A DNA stretch of 64,000 nucleotides from the NCBI RefSeq assembly GCF_003286085.1, contig NW_020825367.1, forward strand, positions 434,001-498,000, given 5' to 3'. A model generated the notes under the pieces. The model was not told the origin of the DNA, ran no database searches, and saw only the letters and a program-made list of their open reading frames with translations. This document shows, piece by piece, positions 22,850 to 36,900 of this stretch; within the stretch, counting starts at the first letter, position 1; the number at the start of each line of letters is the position of its first letter. A program made the translations under genes and the position numbers. This stretch comes from Drosophila persimilis. Its lineage: Eukaryota; Arthropoda; Insecta; Diptera; Drosophilidae.

Positions 22850-24879
22850 GGCGTGGGGGCCGTGGCGGTGGCGTACGTGAAACTGCACTTGAATGACGAG
22901 GCACGGAAAAAAATTACGGCTACGGTTACAGTTACGATGCGGCACGGACACGTCTACGTCCGTTGCTGTTGCTGGCGGAGCGAAGAATAATCCAGAGTCA
23001 CGTTTCTCATCCGAAGAGGGAAAAAAACAACAGTACATCCCAGCAGCAGCCGTCAGCGTCGCTGCCCACGAAGCCCAGGCCCCACCATTCACCAGCAGAG
23101 TGACAGAGAAAGAGCGCTTACAATATTTTGGGGGTGACATCTTTGACTCGACACGAAGCCGAGGCCCTGGGACACGAAGAGCCCAGCCGAACATTCGTGT
23201 GTTCTGTGTGTGTGTGTGTGTGGGTGAGCACCTGACACAGCGTTCGGTCATGTACAGTGCGCGGCGGCACCAGTAGCATTTTAAGCAGCCTCACGCTCCA
23301 GATCGCTCTCTCGCTCTCTCTCTCTCGCATTCGCACTCGAACTCTGTCGCACAGGCACAGCATAAACCATGACTGTGTGTGTGTGTGTATGTGTGTGTGT
23401 GTGTGCGTGCAAATGGGCGGGACGTGACGTGCCGTCGAATCGGAATCGACATTGCGCGCATACGAAATGAGGCCGCCGAAGCGAGACAGAGCATCCCACT
23501 GCCTCTGTCCACATCCACGCTGCATGGGTGTGCGTGACAGAGCGAGATAGCTGGCTGGCACGTACATGCTGCAGACGCCGCATTGTAAACTGGTTGGCAG
23601 CGTCTCGCTCTGGCATAGGGTGGGCGAAGGCAGGCCCATCATTGCGTCTCGCTTGCGTTTATATACTTATGTGAGATGTGGTGGCGGGGGGGCTAAGCAT
23701 AGCGGTGGACGACGGGGGGTAGTGGCGGAGTGGTGGAGCTTTTGTTTTGGGGCTGGCGTCACGCGCAGCAATTAGTTTACTTCTTTACACATTTGGGAAT
23801 TTCTTTGGCTGCCTCTCTATCGCTCTCTCGCTCTCGCGCTGGCTCGGCGCTCTTCTGGTGCGTGGGTGTTGCCGTTTGCCTCGCTCTCTCCCTCTCCTTC
23901 TCCTTCTCATGCATGCTTCTTCTGGTTTTTATGTGTGTTTGTGTATGTGACCGAAATGCCAATGACAACGCGACAAAACAGCCTATAGCTGGCCCCACTC
24001 TCTCCGCTCTCCGCTCCCCTGGCATCCTGTAAGCAGGCAGGCCCCTGGACCTCCTGGACAGGTAGAAGCTCTGTCTTCTAGGATTTCCTTGGAGGAGGAG
24101 GAGCAGGATGTGCAGGATGGGGGCGTTTTGTTATTCCAATCTCGCACAGACTGAAGCTGTCTCTTTTATGTGGCTGTTGGTATAGCAGCACCTCCACAGC
24201 ACCCCACCGCAGGAATAAAGGAGGACCACACAAATGAAGCAAATGGGAGAAGGAGAGTCAACACCCTTTTAATTTGCAGCCATGGCGCTTGCCACAATCA
24301 AAAGATTGGCTGGAAAACATGAAAAGTGCTTCCTTGGAGGAGGGGTTCTCGAACAGACAATGATTGATATACGAACACCACAAGGAAAGTTCTCTAAAGC
24401 GGACTGAAGGACTGAAAAAGTAAAAGCCCAATAGTGAAAAGTATCCATATATCACGCCTTGAGGATCAGAGAGATTTCTGTCTTGGAACGATAGGCAGGG
24501 TATCTATAGGATTAATTGGAGTTCGAATTGATAGTTGCCTCATAAAGGAACAGAGGGAGACTATCTAAAAGATAGCCTCTTTTAGATTGTATTGTATCCA
24601 CCTGTGTGTATCATCGACATGTCAATCCATTATCCTTAACTTACAATCGATATCGCTGCTTTCATTCATTCATGTTTTCCCAAATCCAAAATCCAAAATC
24701 CCATTTCCTTTTTGGGTTAAACTAGAGCAAAGCAAAGTGTATTTCTTGGCCAAAACGACTTGCAATCCAGCCAGCCCCCCTCAATCCATTACGTAAACGT
24801 AACGTAACTGGAACATGTGTAGAAACCGAAACGTGATCGATTTCTTGAGCCTGAGTGGGAGAGGGACAAAAGAGCCAAA

Positions 24880-24911
<32 letters not shown>

Positions 24912-27900
24912 TGAGACAAGTTGGTGTAGCGAATTCTCCCACAATTACGGCGGCGGCAATTGTGAATTTTAAAAAGGAAACGTGCCAAGTGCCACCGACC
25001 AGACCCCTGCAGGGGCCGCAGGGAGGGGGATTCTGCCCAGAGGAGGAAGAAGAAGAGGAGCTGAAGCCGGGTGGAAGGTGGACAATGAATGAGGAACTGA
25101 AATTCATGCCCCGCGCCATAAAAATCGAACGTGGGGCAAGGGACGTGGGATGCGTTCGTTCGCGCTTCCGGTTCCAGAGACAGTAGCAGCAGCAGCCCCG
25201 AGAGCTGTGTCCACGTCCGCGTCCAGACATCGAGCAGACATGACCATCATCATCGTCGTCATTGGACATCATCGTCGTTCGGGTGGGGACGGGACTCCTG
25301 TTGTAGGTCGGAAATTGGTAATGCGTGTGTGGACTCCATGTGGACTCTGATTTTGTGGACTCTGTGCCCTGAGGACAATGGGATGTGGACATGGACATGG
25401 ACATGGACGTGCAGCGATGCGTGTGGGCTGATTTCGTCCGAGGGGAAGGGGGTGGGTGGTGCTGGTGCTGGTGCTGGTGCTCGTCCGAAAGGTGCGTGCC
25501 GTTGCGAGTGCGTGCTGCGGGACATGAATGTTCATGTCGGTTTTCGGTTTTGGATTTGGTTTCATTTTCAGTTGCGTTTTGTTTTTGCCTTTTTCGAAAA
25601 TATCGCCACAGAAAATGGTATTCCAGTCAGGAGCAGACTTTTATGAATGAAAAGGAGAGGGGTTCACAGTGGGCTTCAGAGTGGGCTAGCTGGTGGTAGA
25701 GGAAGCACGCTTCTAAGCTTCAAGTGTCTGACGCACGTCTGGCGCTCTCTTCGGCACCGCCTCTCTTTCGCATATCACGTGCACGTACATATTGCCATGT
25801 GCAATACATCAAAATCGAAAGAACCGCAACAATGAAGACGAGAGAGAGGCAGGGCAGGCCGAGCCGGGCCAGAGAGCGGAGACCGAAGAGCTCAAGAGCA
25901 AGTGGAAGAGTGGGAGCGGGAGAGAGCAAAGTTTTAGCAGGTTCATTTCCAGCCATCACGTTTACTCGGACACACGAGGCGTCCATGCCAAGCAGCTCTG
26001 AAGGAACGTGATAGCCACAAAATATAAAGAACCAATGCAAAAACAAAGCAAACAAGGGAAACGTTTTGAAGGCGCCTGGAAAATGATCGATAAACAAGCG
26101 ATCCAGCGATAAGATAGGTAAAACCAGAAAGGATCCACCGAGGAGGCAGCCAAGAGCCAGGAGAGAGGAAGCAATAAACTAACTGCGATCAAAAAACTGT
26201 CACAATCTCTCTCCTGCTCCTCCTCCTGCAGCATTTCTCTTCGGAGGCGAGGCGCAGCCTCCATAAAACTGACGCGAGGTGATAAAATAGCAGAACACAA
26301 TGATTCCACTGTAAATCCCTTACCATTCTCTCTCTCCCTCTACGAAGCACCAGAGGTCGACTACTGGATACCCACCAATTGAGTTGTACCTATTGGGAGG
26401 CAAGGAAATCCAACTAAAATTCAGTACGAAAGACTAGTTTTATAGTGAAATATTGGAGGGTAGGTTAATGCTAGGGTAAGATTGGAAATCGCTTTTCACT
26501 TGTAGAACAAGCACTGCAGCAGCAACAATATGCTCCACCTCACTGTCCGACTACGGGGTACCGAAAAGAGTAGCACAAGAAATGCATTCACATAACCGTT
26601 TATCAGCTTGTAAGATCTCTCTCACTCTCTTTCTGCTTGGGTTTTTATGGCCGCTGGCTAACTGTTTCTCGATTGTGTTACACCACACAGCAAACACACA
26701 CAAAAACACACAGAAAAACAAAAACAAGAAACAAAACGAACCACAAACAACAGCCTGAAACAGTTCATAATTCAAAAACCACAAAGAGAGGGCCAACAAT
26801 TAAGCAATAAAATACAAGTAAGAGAGTGGCAGAGTGAGGAGGAGTGACAAAGGTAGAGAGAGGCAGAAGCAGACGCAGAATCGGAATCAGAATCAGAATC
26901 AGAGGAAAAAGACCAAATGAAATGAAATCGGAGAAGTGCAGTTCGGGAGCGTGATCCTTATCGTAATTGTGCGTGCTTCTGATGAAGTATACTCTGCTCT
27001 CAGCCCCACTCTTTCCACTTTCCAGAAGGGTAATAACTTTTTCTTAACAAAATGATGAACTGCCTTAAGAATAACTTTCTTTCTCACTATTTTTAATGGG
27101 AAAAAGGATTGGGAAAGTGGCATTCTGACGTTGCTATAATTTATTTGTACTAAGTTTTCACAACTTTTCCACTGATTGATCCGTTCGAAAGCGATCGTTG
27201 ACATTTGCTTCTAGAGGCAATAAATAAACGACAAAAGTGGTGGAAAGAGCAGAAAATTCAAGAGAGTCGCTCGGAGTACCCCGGCGTTAGATACTCTAGG
27301 GGGAGCTTCTGTGGGAGACTCTTCGCTGCGCTGCAAACGTCGTCTGTAAGTCATGGTATCCTCCTGCTTTGAGGGTATCACGCGGTCGCCTCTCTCTATC
27401 CTTGCTCGTTGCTGCCTTTGCTGCTGTTCGCTCACTTTTCTGGTATTTAGCTAAATAATTCGCATGCCAAACCGTACCGCAGACCCCGTCGAACGAAGAT
27501 CGCATTTACTCGTAAGTCAGCGGCAAACACGAAAGTGTTCAGTTGTGATCGGAATTATTAATTAATATTCTTGCACCTTCCGAAACTGTGTCGGGAATCA
27601 GGCCATAAACTAGTGCACAATCGATGGGAGTACGATGAGCGATGGATGAGTAGGGGACCGACCGCGACCGCGACCGCGAACGAGGACAGTCCCCAGGTCC
27701 ATGTCCACGTCCACGTCCATGTCCAATATGGCAGGCAGGTCCGCAGCCATGACCGTGACACAGGAGAAAAAACGAATGAGAAGACGGCAGAGTGGCCCAC
27801 GAGGAGTAGGTGCAGTGCGGCGAGGCAGATGCAGTAGTACAAGGAGTAGCAAAAAAAGTAAACAGAAATCATGTGATCGACCACAAGAGCTTCTGTAAGA

Positions 27901-30900
27901 AATGGAAAGAAGAGAGGCGCCCTAGCTGTCAACCGCAGAAGGCTCTTACTCCCGCGCAACTCTGCTAAAACTCTGTCTCGATATTAAGATCCATACATAC
28001 AAGGCATAGAGAATCTCAGAGAGAGTGCGGACCAACTACTATCACATGTACATATGTACATTTACATTTAGTCTCAAGACACCCTCAACATTAGTGTTAA
28101 CAGAAGAGCAGCAGTGTTTAGCAGGAGAGCCACCGCCACACACTCCCAAAAGCGCACCTGTTACAGTGAACTTCTTTCTCTTTTCTCATTCCACTAAAAC
28201 TAATGTAAAGGGCGCCCTTCTGCGAAGAGAGTAGCAGCTAACAGCGTAAAGAGCGGAAATGTTAACAGTATGCAGTGAGAGCTGACGCGGAGATCAACTA
28301 ATTTGCATAAAAACTACTAAGTCTACGTGGAAATTGCTTTAAATTATTCAAAAACATTAATTTAGTGTTAGTGAAGTGACAAAGTAATGGAAATTCATGA
28401 AAAACATTCAAAATATCAAGGAAATGGAGCACTTGTGGTTTTTGCTTTCCCGCAGCCACTCGTCACTTAACAGCTTGGAGAGCGGCACTGTTAAGAAGAA
28501 GAGATTAAGAGATCCACATGATGCAATAATCAAATAGTAGGCGTTTAAGAGAACAAGTGAGTGACAAGTTCATTTATCTGATTACTTCCTGTTTGCGAGT
28601 AAAGAGCGTGGGAGCTTACACTGCCGAAGATCAAGAAAACATGGGTAGCTGCTAAGAGCGAGAATATACGTATAAAATGGAGTTCAATTATAATACTTTT
28701 AGCCCTTCAATGAGTTATTACAGTGGGAATATGCATTTTACAGTGTGAGTGTTTACCTTAAAATACCCGAGACATACCCACCCATTCGTAAATATTGCTC
28801 TATTCAATCTGCCGAATATACCCCGTCCCATACCCTCTCTCTTGAAGGGAGGCTGAGGCTCCCTTTTGCTGTCGCGCTGCTCGCGAGCTGGAAGCGTGTT
28901 CCAGGAGCCAAAGTGCATTCCTCGAATGGCTTGAGGTTGGTTAAAGTTGTTGCTGCTGTCCGAAGGGATGTGGGGCATGCGGCATGTGGCAGGAGGCAGG
29001 AGGCACAAGAAACATGAGGAATTTGCTCCAGGTTATCTGTGTTTTTTTCCTTTTGTTTATACTTTTAGTTTCTGTTTCTGTGTCTGTTGTCTCTCGCGTT
29101 TCTCTGTTTTTGTCAGTTTGTCATTTGCGTTGTTCAATTAATTGCAGAAATCAATTTAAGCAATGCCACTCTTTGCCTCATTGCGGCATTGTTGCTTTTG
29201 TTGCATGCTACTGCTGCTGCTGCTGTTCCAGTTGGTCTTTCCAGTTGATCGATTCATTGGAAACGGAGATTCGGGAAGGAATTGGGACTCGGGGATGGGC
29301 CTTCAACCCATCGACTGATCGACTGACTGCTGGGTTACGGCTAATTGCTACAAGATCTCTCGGACTCTGAGAACTAGAAAACTTGTCTATGGATTCATTC
29401 TTTCCCCCTCCCCCTCCTTTCTGGTACTCGCTTGATCTTCCGGCAGGCCCGGGAGCTTCTCTCAGGCCTGCAGCGACGGCAAAAAGAGTGTGACAACGCG
29501 CGACAGCCTCGAGATAAATCCAATTAGTCTGATATTTGTACTTTTTATGTGAGAATTCCCATTAAAAATGTAAAATGTCATAACAAAACGAGAACAAGAC
29601 AACAAGTCAACAAACGGCAGACAGCTCACATCAAGTGCCGGCCCCAAAGAGGGGCCCCAGAGCCAAGGCGAAGTGGCTGTACCCTAGGAGGAGCTCACAG
29701 ATGGAATCGATGGGAATCCATGTCTAAAAACTTCCGAGATTGTTGGACTAGTATCGGGCCACAGAATGAGTTTCCCCACAGATGTCCCTTGCTCCGAGGT
29801 CAAATCCAATGCAGAAGCAGAGATACCCACCCAACATTTAGATACCCTTTCGGAGGACAACGGTTTCTTCTTTCTTCTAAGCTGCTGCGGATACCAAAGT
29901 ATCTCATAGATGCGACTCGAGCGCCTTTGACGTCTGTCGCCGACCGCTCAGCGACAGCGACAGCGACAGAAACGACGACGTAGACGACGACTTCTCTGGC
30001 ATTCAATAATTTTATGCTAACAAATGCGATGCGCAGAGTCGCCGCCGCCGTCAAGTGGCGCTGAAAGAGTGACACGGGATGGGGCAGGGGCAGGGGCAGA
30101 GGTAGAGGCAGAGGCAGATGCAGAGACAGAGGCAGAATCATTTACGGTAACATTAACACTTACCGCGCATTCACCGAGGACTGGGCCGCGCCGATCTCCT
30201 CCATGGACTTTCTGCGAAATATACAGAATGGAAAGAACGAGAGAAAAGAAAGAGAGAAGAGAAGAAAAGAGGAAAAGAGGGAAAAAATGAATCACATTTA
30301 AGCCTGCGGCTGTTGAATTCGATTAGCGTGAAGCTGTTACGGCGGAAAAAGTTGGCATTTTCCAAATAAATTAAATTAGCCGATAAATGTCTCGGCTCCG
30401 GACTCACCTGTCGCCCCAGCATAAGGCATCCTCGCGGTATCTGCAATGGAAATGAAACAATGGGAATGGCATTAATATATGTGGAATCTTCCAGCTAGAT
30501 CTCTCTCTCTCTCTCTCTCTGGAACAGCATCGTATATATACACGGCATTTTCCATTGGAAAGCACTGTCAGATCTCTCTCTTTGAATCCCTCAATGGAAT
30601 GGTAATCTAATTTTTATTGGAGAGGTAGATCCCTCTCTCTCTCTCTACTCTCTACAAGGTCAACAGGAAGTCGTCATTCGAATCATTGAATCGTCGAATA
30701 AACAACAGATCGGGCGGGAGGGCAGCAATCTCCACAAATTATACAACAACTGAACATTATGTGGTTCCGACTTTATAATCAAGTGCAAGGCACCGAATTC
30801 TCTAAAATTTATTGATTTCTTCCTCACTTTCCAGCCACCTTTCCTCCTGTCTTTGTCTCTGTGTCCTCGCGGTTTCTGTTTCTCGCGGGACAACTCCCCG

Positions 30901-33900
30901 CCGAACGAGGAGCAGCGCCGTAAATCATTGCCCCCAAAAAATGTATGCCCCAGAACCCTATTTTGCCAGGGTCCGCAGCAAATTTGCTGACCCTTTGATC
31001 AGTGGATCGTCGAATCGCTGGTTTCGCTGCTGGATCGCTGCTGGATCGATCGATTGAAACCGTTCAGCTTCAGCGCCGACTGAACGGGGAAGGAAGTGAT
31101 TTCTGGTCTCCATCCCCCCATTCCCCATACCCCATTCCCCATACCCCATTCCCCATCACCGATCACCGTCTCAGTCTCTTGGGGCAATTATCAAAATTGT
31201 AATTTCGTTCGTGGATTTTTGTTGTGCTTTAATTTCGTTTTGATTGAGTTCATCGAAGGTCGTAGGTCAGCACTGGGCGGAGCCCCAATCTCTCAAGGAA
31301 GTGCAAATTATCGGATAAGAGTATCGCATCTCTGTTAAAGAAAGCATTGCACTTTTTACAGGGGAAAGCGGAATTATTTTTCAGCTATAATTTCAGTTTC
31401 GAGTAATACTCGTATTGATATCCAATATCCAAACGTATTTCTGTATAAAAAGAGCTCAATTCTTCTACAGAGTAGCCTTTAGAGCTTTGAAAATCCCTCC
31501 TTTTACTTTTGGTTCTCTTTTAAAAGAGTTTTTCTTCAACTTGCAGATTTATTAAGGAATCAAGGAATGTTTTGTAATTCCCTTAAAGATTCTTTAAATC
31601 AAATAAATTAAGAGTTGACGACCAGTGGGCTTAAGGGTTTCTAAGAGTAGTTTAAGCACCTTAAGGGTGAAGAGCAGGGTCACCAATTCCCCACAGAGAT
31701 CGGGGTCACCAGTTGTCCCTTGGTTTCACTGGACTTTCTCTCTTTTCCTCTACTCTCTTTCAACGCAACCCAACCTCTTGTCAAACAATGTCATCTACTG
31801 CTTTGTCCTTGCCCCCTGCTAAGCCCTCGGATGCCCCATACCTCATGAGAGACACGTGTTCTCCCTCAACGATCGATCGAAGGGGGAATGAATGCCAAGG
31901 CTCCAACCGACGAAGCAGAGGTGCCGCGGGGGGCAGCGAGAACATCTCCTGTGGCAGCTATTTTTAAGTGTTGGCATAAAAGGCTCCAGCAGCAGTGGCA
32001 GCAGCGGCAGCGGCAGCAATGAGATGTCAACATTGCAACGCAATGAAAAGAGCAAAAGTAAAGCCTCGATAATAACAGATAATTGTGTAGAACATAGGCC
32101 AACTATTTCCGCGGACTCCTGCCACTGCCACAGCCACAGCTACAGCCACTGCCACAAATCAAAGCCTCATCAGCGGGCCTCGCGATATAAAGTTCAACTG
32201 ATCGAAGAATCGATGGCCAGGCAGCGGCCAGCGGCCAGCAGCCAGCACTCTCTCTCTGGGTTTTTGCTGGGGGTTTGCTGCTGGTGCATCCAGCAAACCA
32301 TCCATCGATCCATCGATGCCAAGCGGAGTGTCACCCGGTTCTTCTGCAGATGAGAGGCAAGTGGCATGGGGCACAGGAGGCACAGGAGAGGCACTGCCAG
32401 AGCCCCAATACATCGTTGTCGTCGTCACTTTGATTGCGTTTCGTGCCCAATTAGTCTCAGAGCACTTGAGTGCGTAAAAACTTGTACCGCACCATAAATA
32501 AATTGGCATGAGGAAGACAGGAGCCAGAGCCAGAGCCCCAGACCTCCATCCCCCCATCCCCCATCCCCTGTTCTCCTGCTCTTCCTTCTGCTGTGATGCA
32601 GTCTCTCTGTCGAGACATCGTTGTCGCCAGGAGCCCGAGTGGAGTCGCCACCGCCACCGCCGTCGCACTGTCAATACTCGACTCCAACTCGGACTCGTAT
32701 AAGGAGGTCTTAGGGTTCGCTTATGCTGCCTGCCTCTGTGCCTGCCTGCCTGCCTGCCTCTTTTTGTGGCAGTGGAAATTACATAAGGGCTATGACTATT
32801 AAGAGGTTGTCCTCCCTCAAGCAGTGGCCGGCCATAATTATGGAACATATTTCATAATAATAAGGTGTGTAATCTGCACATTTAACTAGACATCGAAAGC
32901 CCTCCAATTACAGTCCTCTGTCCTCTGATTAGGGGACAGAACAGGACAGGACAGAGCGATGCGATGTTTGAACATACTTAAAAAGCTATTCGTAAAGTTG
33001 TCATCGAGGGATCGGGGACTCTAGGAAGGTTCTTAGAAGTAGATTGTAGACTCCACGTTCCAGATCTCTGTCCAGGAATCAAAGCTAGCGTTTTCCCACC
33101 TCCAATCTAATCATTATCTAATCGTTTTAATTCTCCGATCAGTGATCTCTCACTTAAATCAAATCAAGCCACCATAACGATCGTATTTTCCCACACAACC
33201 CACGAGATATGGCATTTCATTTGATTGTTTCCTGTCTTCGGCTCGGTTCGGTGCGACTCGGTTCGGCTTATGAAATTTCATCACGATCATTATCCGATCA
33301 ACGAAACCCGATTGTTGCCACAGTAGCGAATCCTCCCCTCCCCTCCTCTCCTCTCCAGCCCTCTCTGTCGTGCTCCGATCCTATCCGATCCCGCGACAGA
33401 TCGTATTTACTTTTTGAATGATGCTGTCAAAGGCCCCAAAGCGATTTGTGGTTGGACACTGATCGCACACGCGCCCCCCTGTGGGGCACCACCCGATGTA
33501 CGTACGCACCCCCCCTTCCTCGAGCCGGGGGCCTATCTATCATTATTGATTGTGCCCAAAAGAGACGAGACGCTGTAATGCGATCCATGGACGATGGAGC
33601 ATGGTCTCCGATCGACGGTGCTCCAGCAACTCGAGCTCCAACTCCAGCTCCAGCTCCACTTTGCGGTAGCCATCGACAATTATTTATATTAAAAGCAAAA
33701 TGTTCGAACGGATCTATGTGAGGGGGTGGGGGGATGGCTCCACATCGTTTCAGGGGGAGGGGGGTGAATAGATATTTCCCCCCCCCCCCCCCCCCCACTC
33801 CCCACTCCCTATTTTGTATCTCTTTGCCACTTGTATATTTTGGAGCCCCTCTCTCCCGCTCCCTCTCCCTCTCTCTCTTTCTCATATTTTGGGACGTTTA

Positions 33901-36900
33901 TTTCTGGTTAATTTTATTTTCTTCCTTTTTGGGTTGCTTCCCCTTTTAACGTAATTTTTGTTTCGATTTTCGTTTTTTGTTTTTTGTTTTTTTCTGCCTC
34001 AACGCTTGGCCTTAATATCAAATTTTCGCTCTAAATTCCACTGATCAATGATTGCCTTTTGACGAACCCTTTCCGTGGCAGTCCCCTCTCCCCTCCCCCA
34101 CATCCTTTCTGAAGACTCTCTCGCTGACGAACTGCTGTTCGACTGATGATCGACTGGGACGACTCTTTGGGACCGACCTCTGTGGGCCTCTTCGCTGATG
34201 ATCATCATCGAAGACAGCGGTGATCGGAGGTTGGAGAAGCTTGTCTTCTTACCGACCTTGCCTGCTCTTCGATCTCTTCGATCTCCTCTGTGGCTGTTGT
34301 TGTTGCTGTTGTCAGCAGGCAGGCAGGCAGGCAGGCAGAGGCAGGGATTCCAACAATTTTCGAAAAACTTCTCATACATATTTATAAGTTTTGTGGTCAA
34401 AAGTTGTGCGAAAAAAGCGTAAAGCTCTACAGCCCACAACTTTGTCGATAAATACCCTAACCGAATGGCAACGGGATTGAAGGGTTGCCGGGCTCTCAGC
34501 TGCAGTTTGGCAAAGATAGAAGTTTTTGGGTTTTCCACCCAGCCAAAAGATGGAGAGAAGACCCCCATTTCATGGGTTTGTCATGGGACAAAGAAAGGTT
34601 TTCGGATAGAAGTGCTAGGATGGAGGGGATTTCGTGGGCTTGCGATGGATACACCCTTCTTTCCCCTCCTTTGGATTGGAGTCCTTCTATGCTTAATTGC
34701 TCCCTATAGTCGCCCCAGATTGGACTCCTTTGGAGCAGATCAGAGGGGATCCTTGACTGTTTGCTGTTCTCCAAAGAGTATTCGGTCCTTCGGTGCCCTG
34801 TTTCCCTCTCGGATTCCCGATTCCCGATTCCTGATTCGTTTTGAAGGAACTTTCGGGTTGGGTCCCCTGTTCTTGACTTTTATCTCAATTATTTGATCGA
34901 CCAGACGGGGCCAGGAGGAAAGTTCCCCCCGAAAGAGTGGAGCGAGAGGCATGCCATGCTAAAGTATCTACCGATATCTGTAGATATAGTATCTGCAAGT
35001 ATAGGTAGTATCTGGTATGTGGTGGCAAAAGTATCTATCGATTGACGGATGGAATCCAAAGGCTAATCATCGCAGCAGAAGGTAATCCACAGCTCGAGGA
35101 GCATTTGGTATTCCGCTCAGGGATTTGTACTTTTGCACTTTGGGAGAGGCGGAAAAGTGCATGTGGCAGGCGGCCGGTGGCCGGTGGTCGGTGGCCAGCC
35201 CTTGGGTGTGGCATGGTGTGTGTGTGTGTGGCAGTGCGGCAGTGTGTGTGTGTGCCGTTTAATGATTGTTATTGCAACACGGCATGAATTTCAATTAATT
35301 TTACGCGCTACCAACAGAAGAACCAACGAAATGGAGGAGTACCCATCGTGGAAGGAGTAGGAGCTGCCCCCTGCCTCCTGCCTCCTGCCTCCTGACGCTG
35401 TGGCGTTGATGAAATTGTTGCCTCACTTTGGAGTTTCGCCGGCAGCAAGGACATCCCAGCCGCCGCCACCGCCGCCGCCTCCTCCTTCTGCCTGCTGAGT
35501 ATCTGTATCTGGGAGTATGTGTGTGTGTGTGCATCTGTGTATCTGTGTGTAATAGCTTTATGCCTGCCGCAGGCTGTGTGAACATCAAGAGCCTCATCAT
35601 CAAACTCTGCAGATCGGAAAAACCTTCATCGACAGACGATGCCAGCAACGCTGTAATTTAGTTCTTGCAACCTGCTGCAACCTGATGCGGCACTGCTGTT
35701 GCATCTTCAGATGCCACACCTTGGCCAGCAGCAGCAGCGGCAGCGGCAGCCCCTCCGCCGAGTGGGTGTTGAGAGAGAAGCCAATTTCTCGTCCTCGTCC
35801 TCGCCCTCGCCCTCGTCCTTCTCTCAAGTGTTGCGCCTCATTTGCATAATTTAATTGAATGTGACGTGGTCTGCCCTGGTCCTGGACTCCGCCTGGGATC
35901 TGGGAGGTTGCACCTCCATCTCCATCTCCAGCTCCAGCTCCAGTGGCAGGGAGTCGTGCAACGAGAACAAGTGTAGCTCGTAATGCTTTCTGGGTGGAGC
36001 CCCGGCAACACCTTTGCGGACGCTGCTCTCCTCCAGAGGTGGATTTTCTCCCTCGAGGAGTTGCCTCGGAGTCTGATGGAAATCGCTGATTGAACGGAAT
36101 GCTTCAAGCTTTCCTTTATTGGCAGATGTTCCGATAAAGAGTTTTGATTGAACGCCGAGAGGGTGAGCATTGATTCGACGATAGAGGCCCCTGGCGGAGC
36201 GTCCCAGTCCGCTTTTAGATGCTTCCCCACTCTCCCAATGGGCTCCTCTTTCAGCTATAGATTTCTCTGCTGATCTGAGGTCCTGATTTCGAAGTGTTCG
36301 AAGCATCTTGTGACAGTCGGGACATTCTTTACCATCTCGAGGCTACGTTGGAGGAGTTTTCTCCAATGGAACTAACAGGGTTCCTCCAATGACCTCTTCG
36401 GGCTCTTTGGGGTTTTTTGGCACTCCAACGCCTTTTGATGAATAATATTGAATATCTGGAGGTATCTCTCTCTCTAGAGCTCTTCCAAAATGGAACCCTG
36501 ATCACTGCCTAACCTCGCTTCTTATTTGTATGAATATCCATTTGCTGGACCCTCTCTCTTTCTCTCTTCTTCTTCTCTGTCCCGCTTGGCATGTGTATTA
36601 TCCATTCCATTCCATTCCATTATTCCATTCCCATTCCCATTCCCATTCCCATATGCTCGTATGATGTTCATTCCCATCATCGTCGCCAGCCACTCTCTAC
36701 CCCTGTACCCCTGTACCCCTCTGCCCCTGTACCCCTCTACCCCTCTATACATTGTACCTGTGCCTGTGCCCCCCTCTATCCCCTCTTTCCCCTCCCCTAC
36801 TCTTCCATCCGCCTCGAACATAATCGCAATCATAATCTCTTGCATTTTATTTCATTTTCTCGCGTTGATTTTTTTTCTTTCTTTTTTTCTTAGCTTTGTG

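Noticed and set aside
35851-36306. 151-codon minus-strand frame in trh intron 1
   Set aside because: Composition is protein-like, but part comes from CTCCAGCTCCAG repeats, a second long frame overlaps it, and no promoter, splice or family evidence exists. A nested gene is not excluded.
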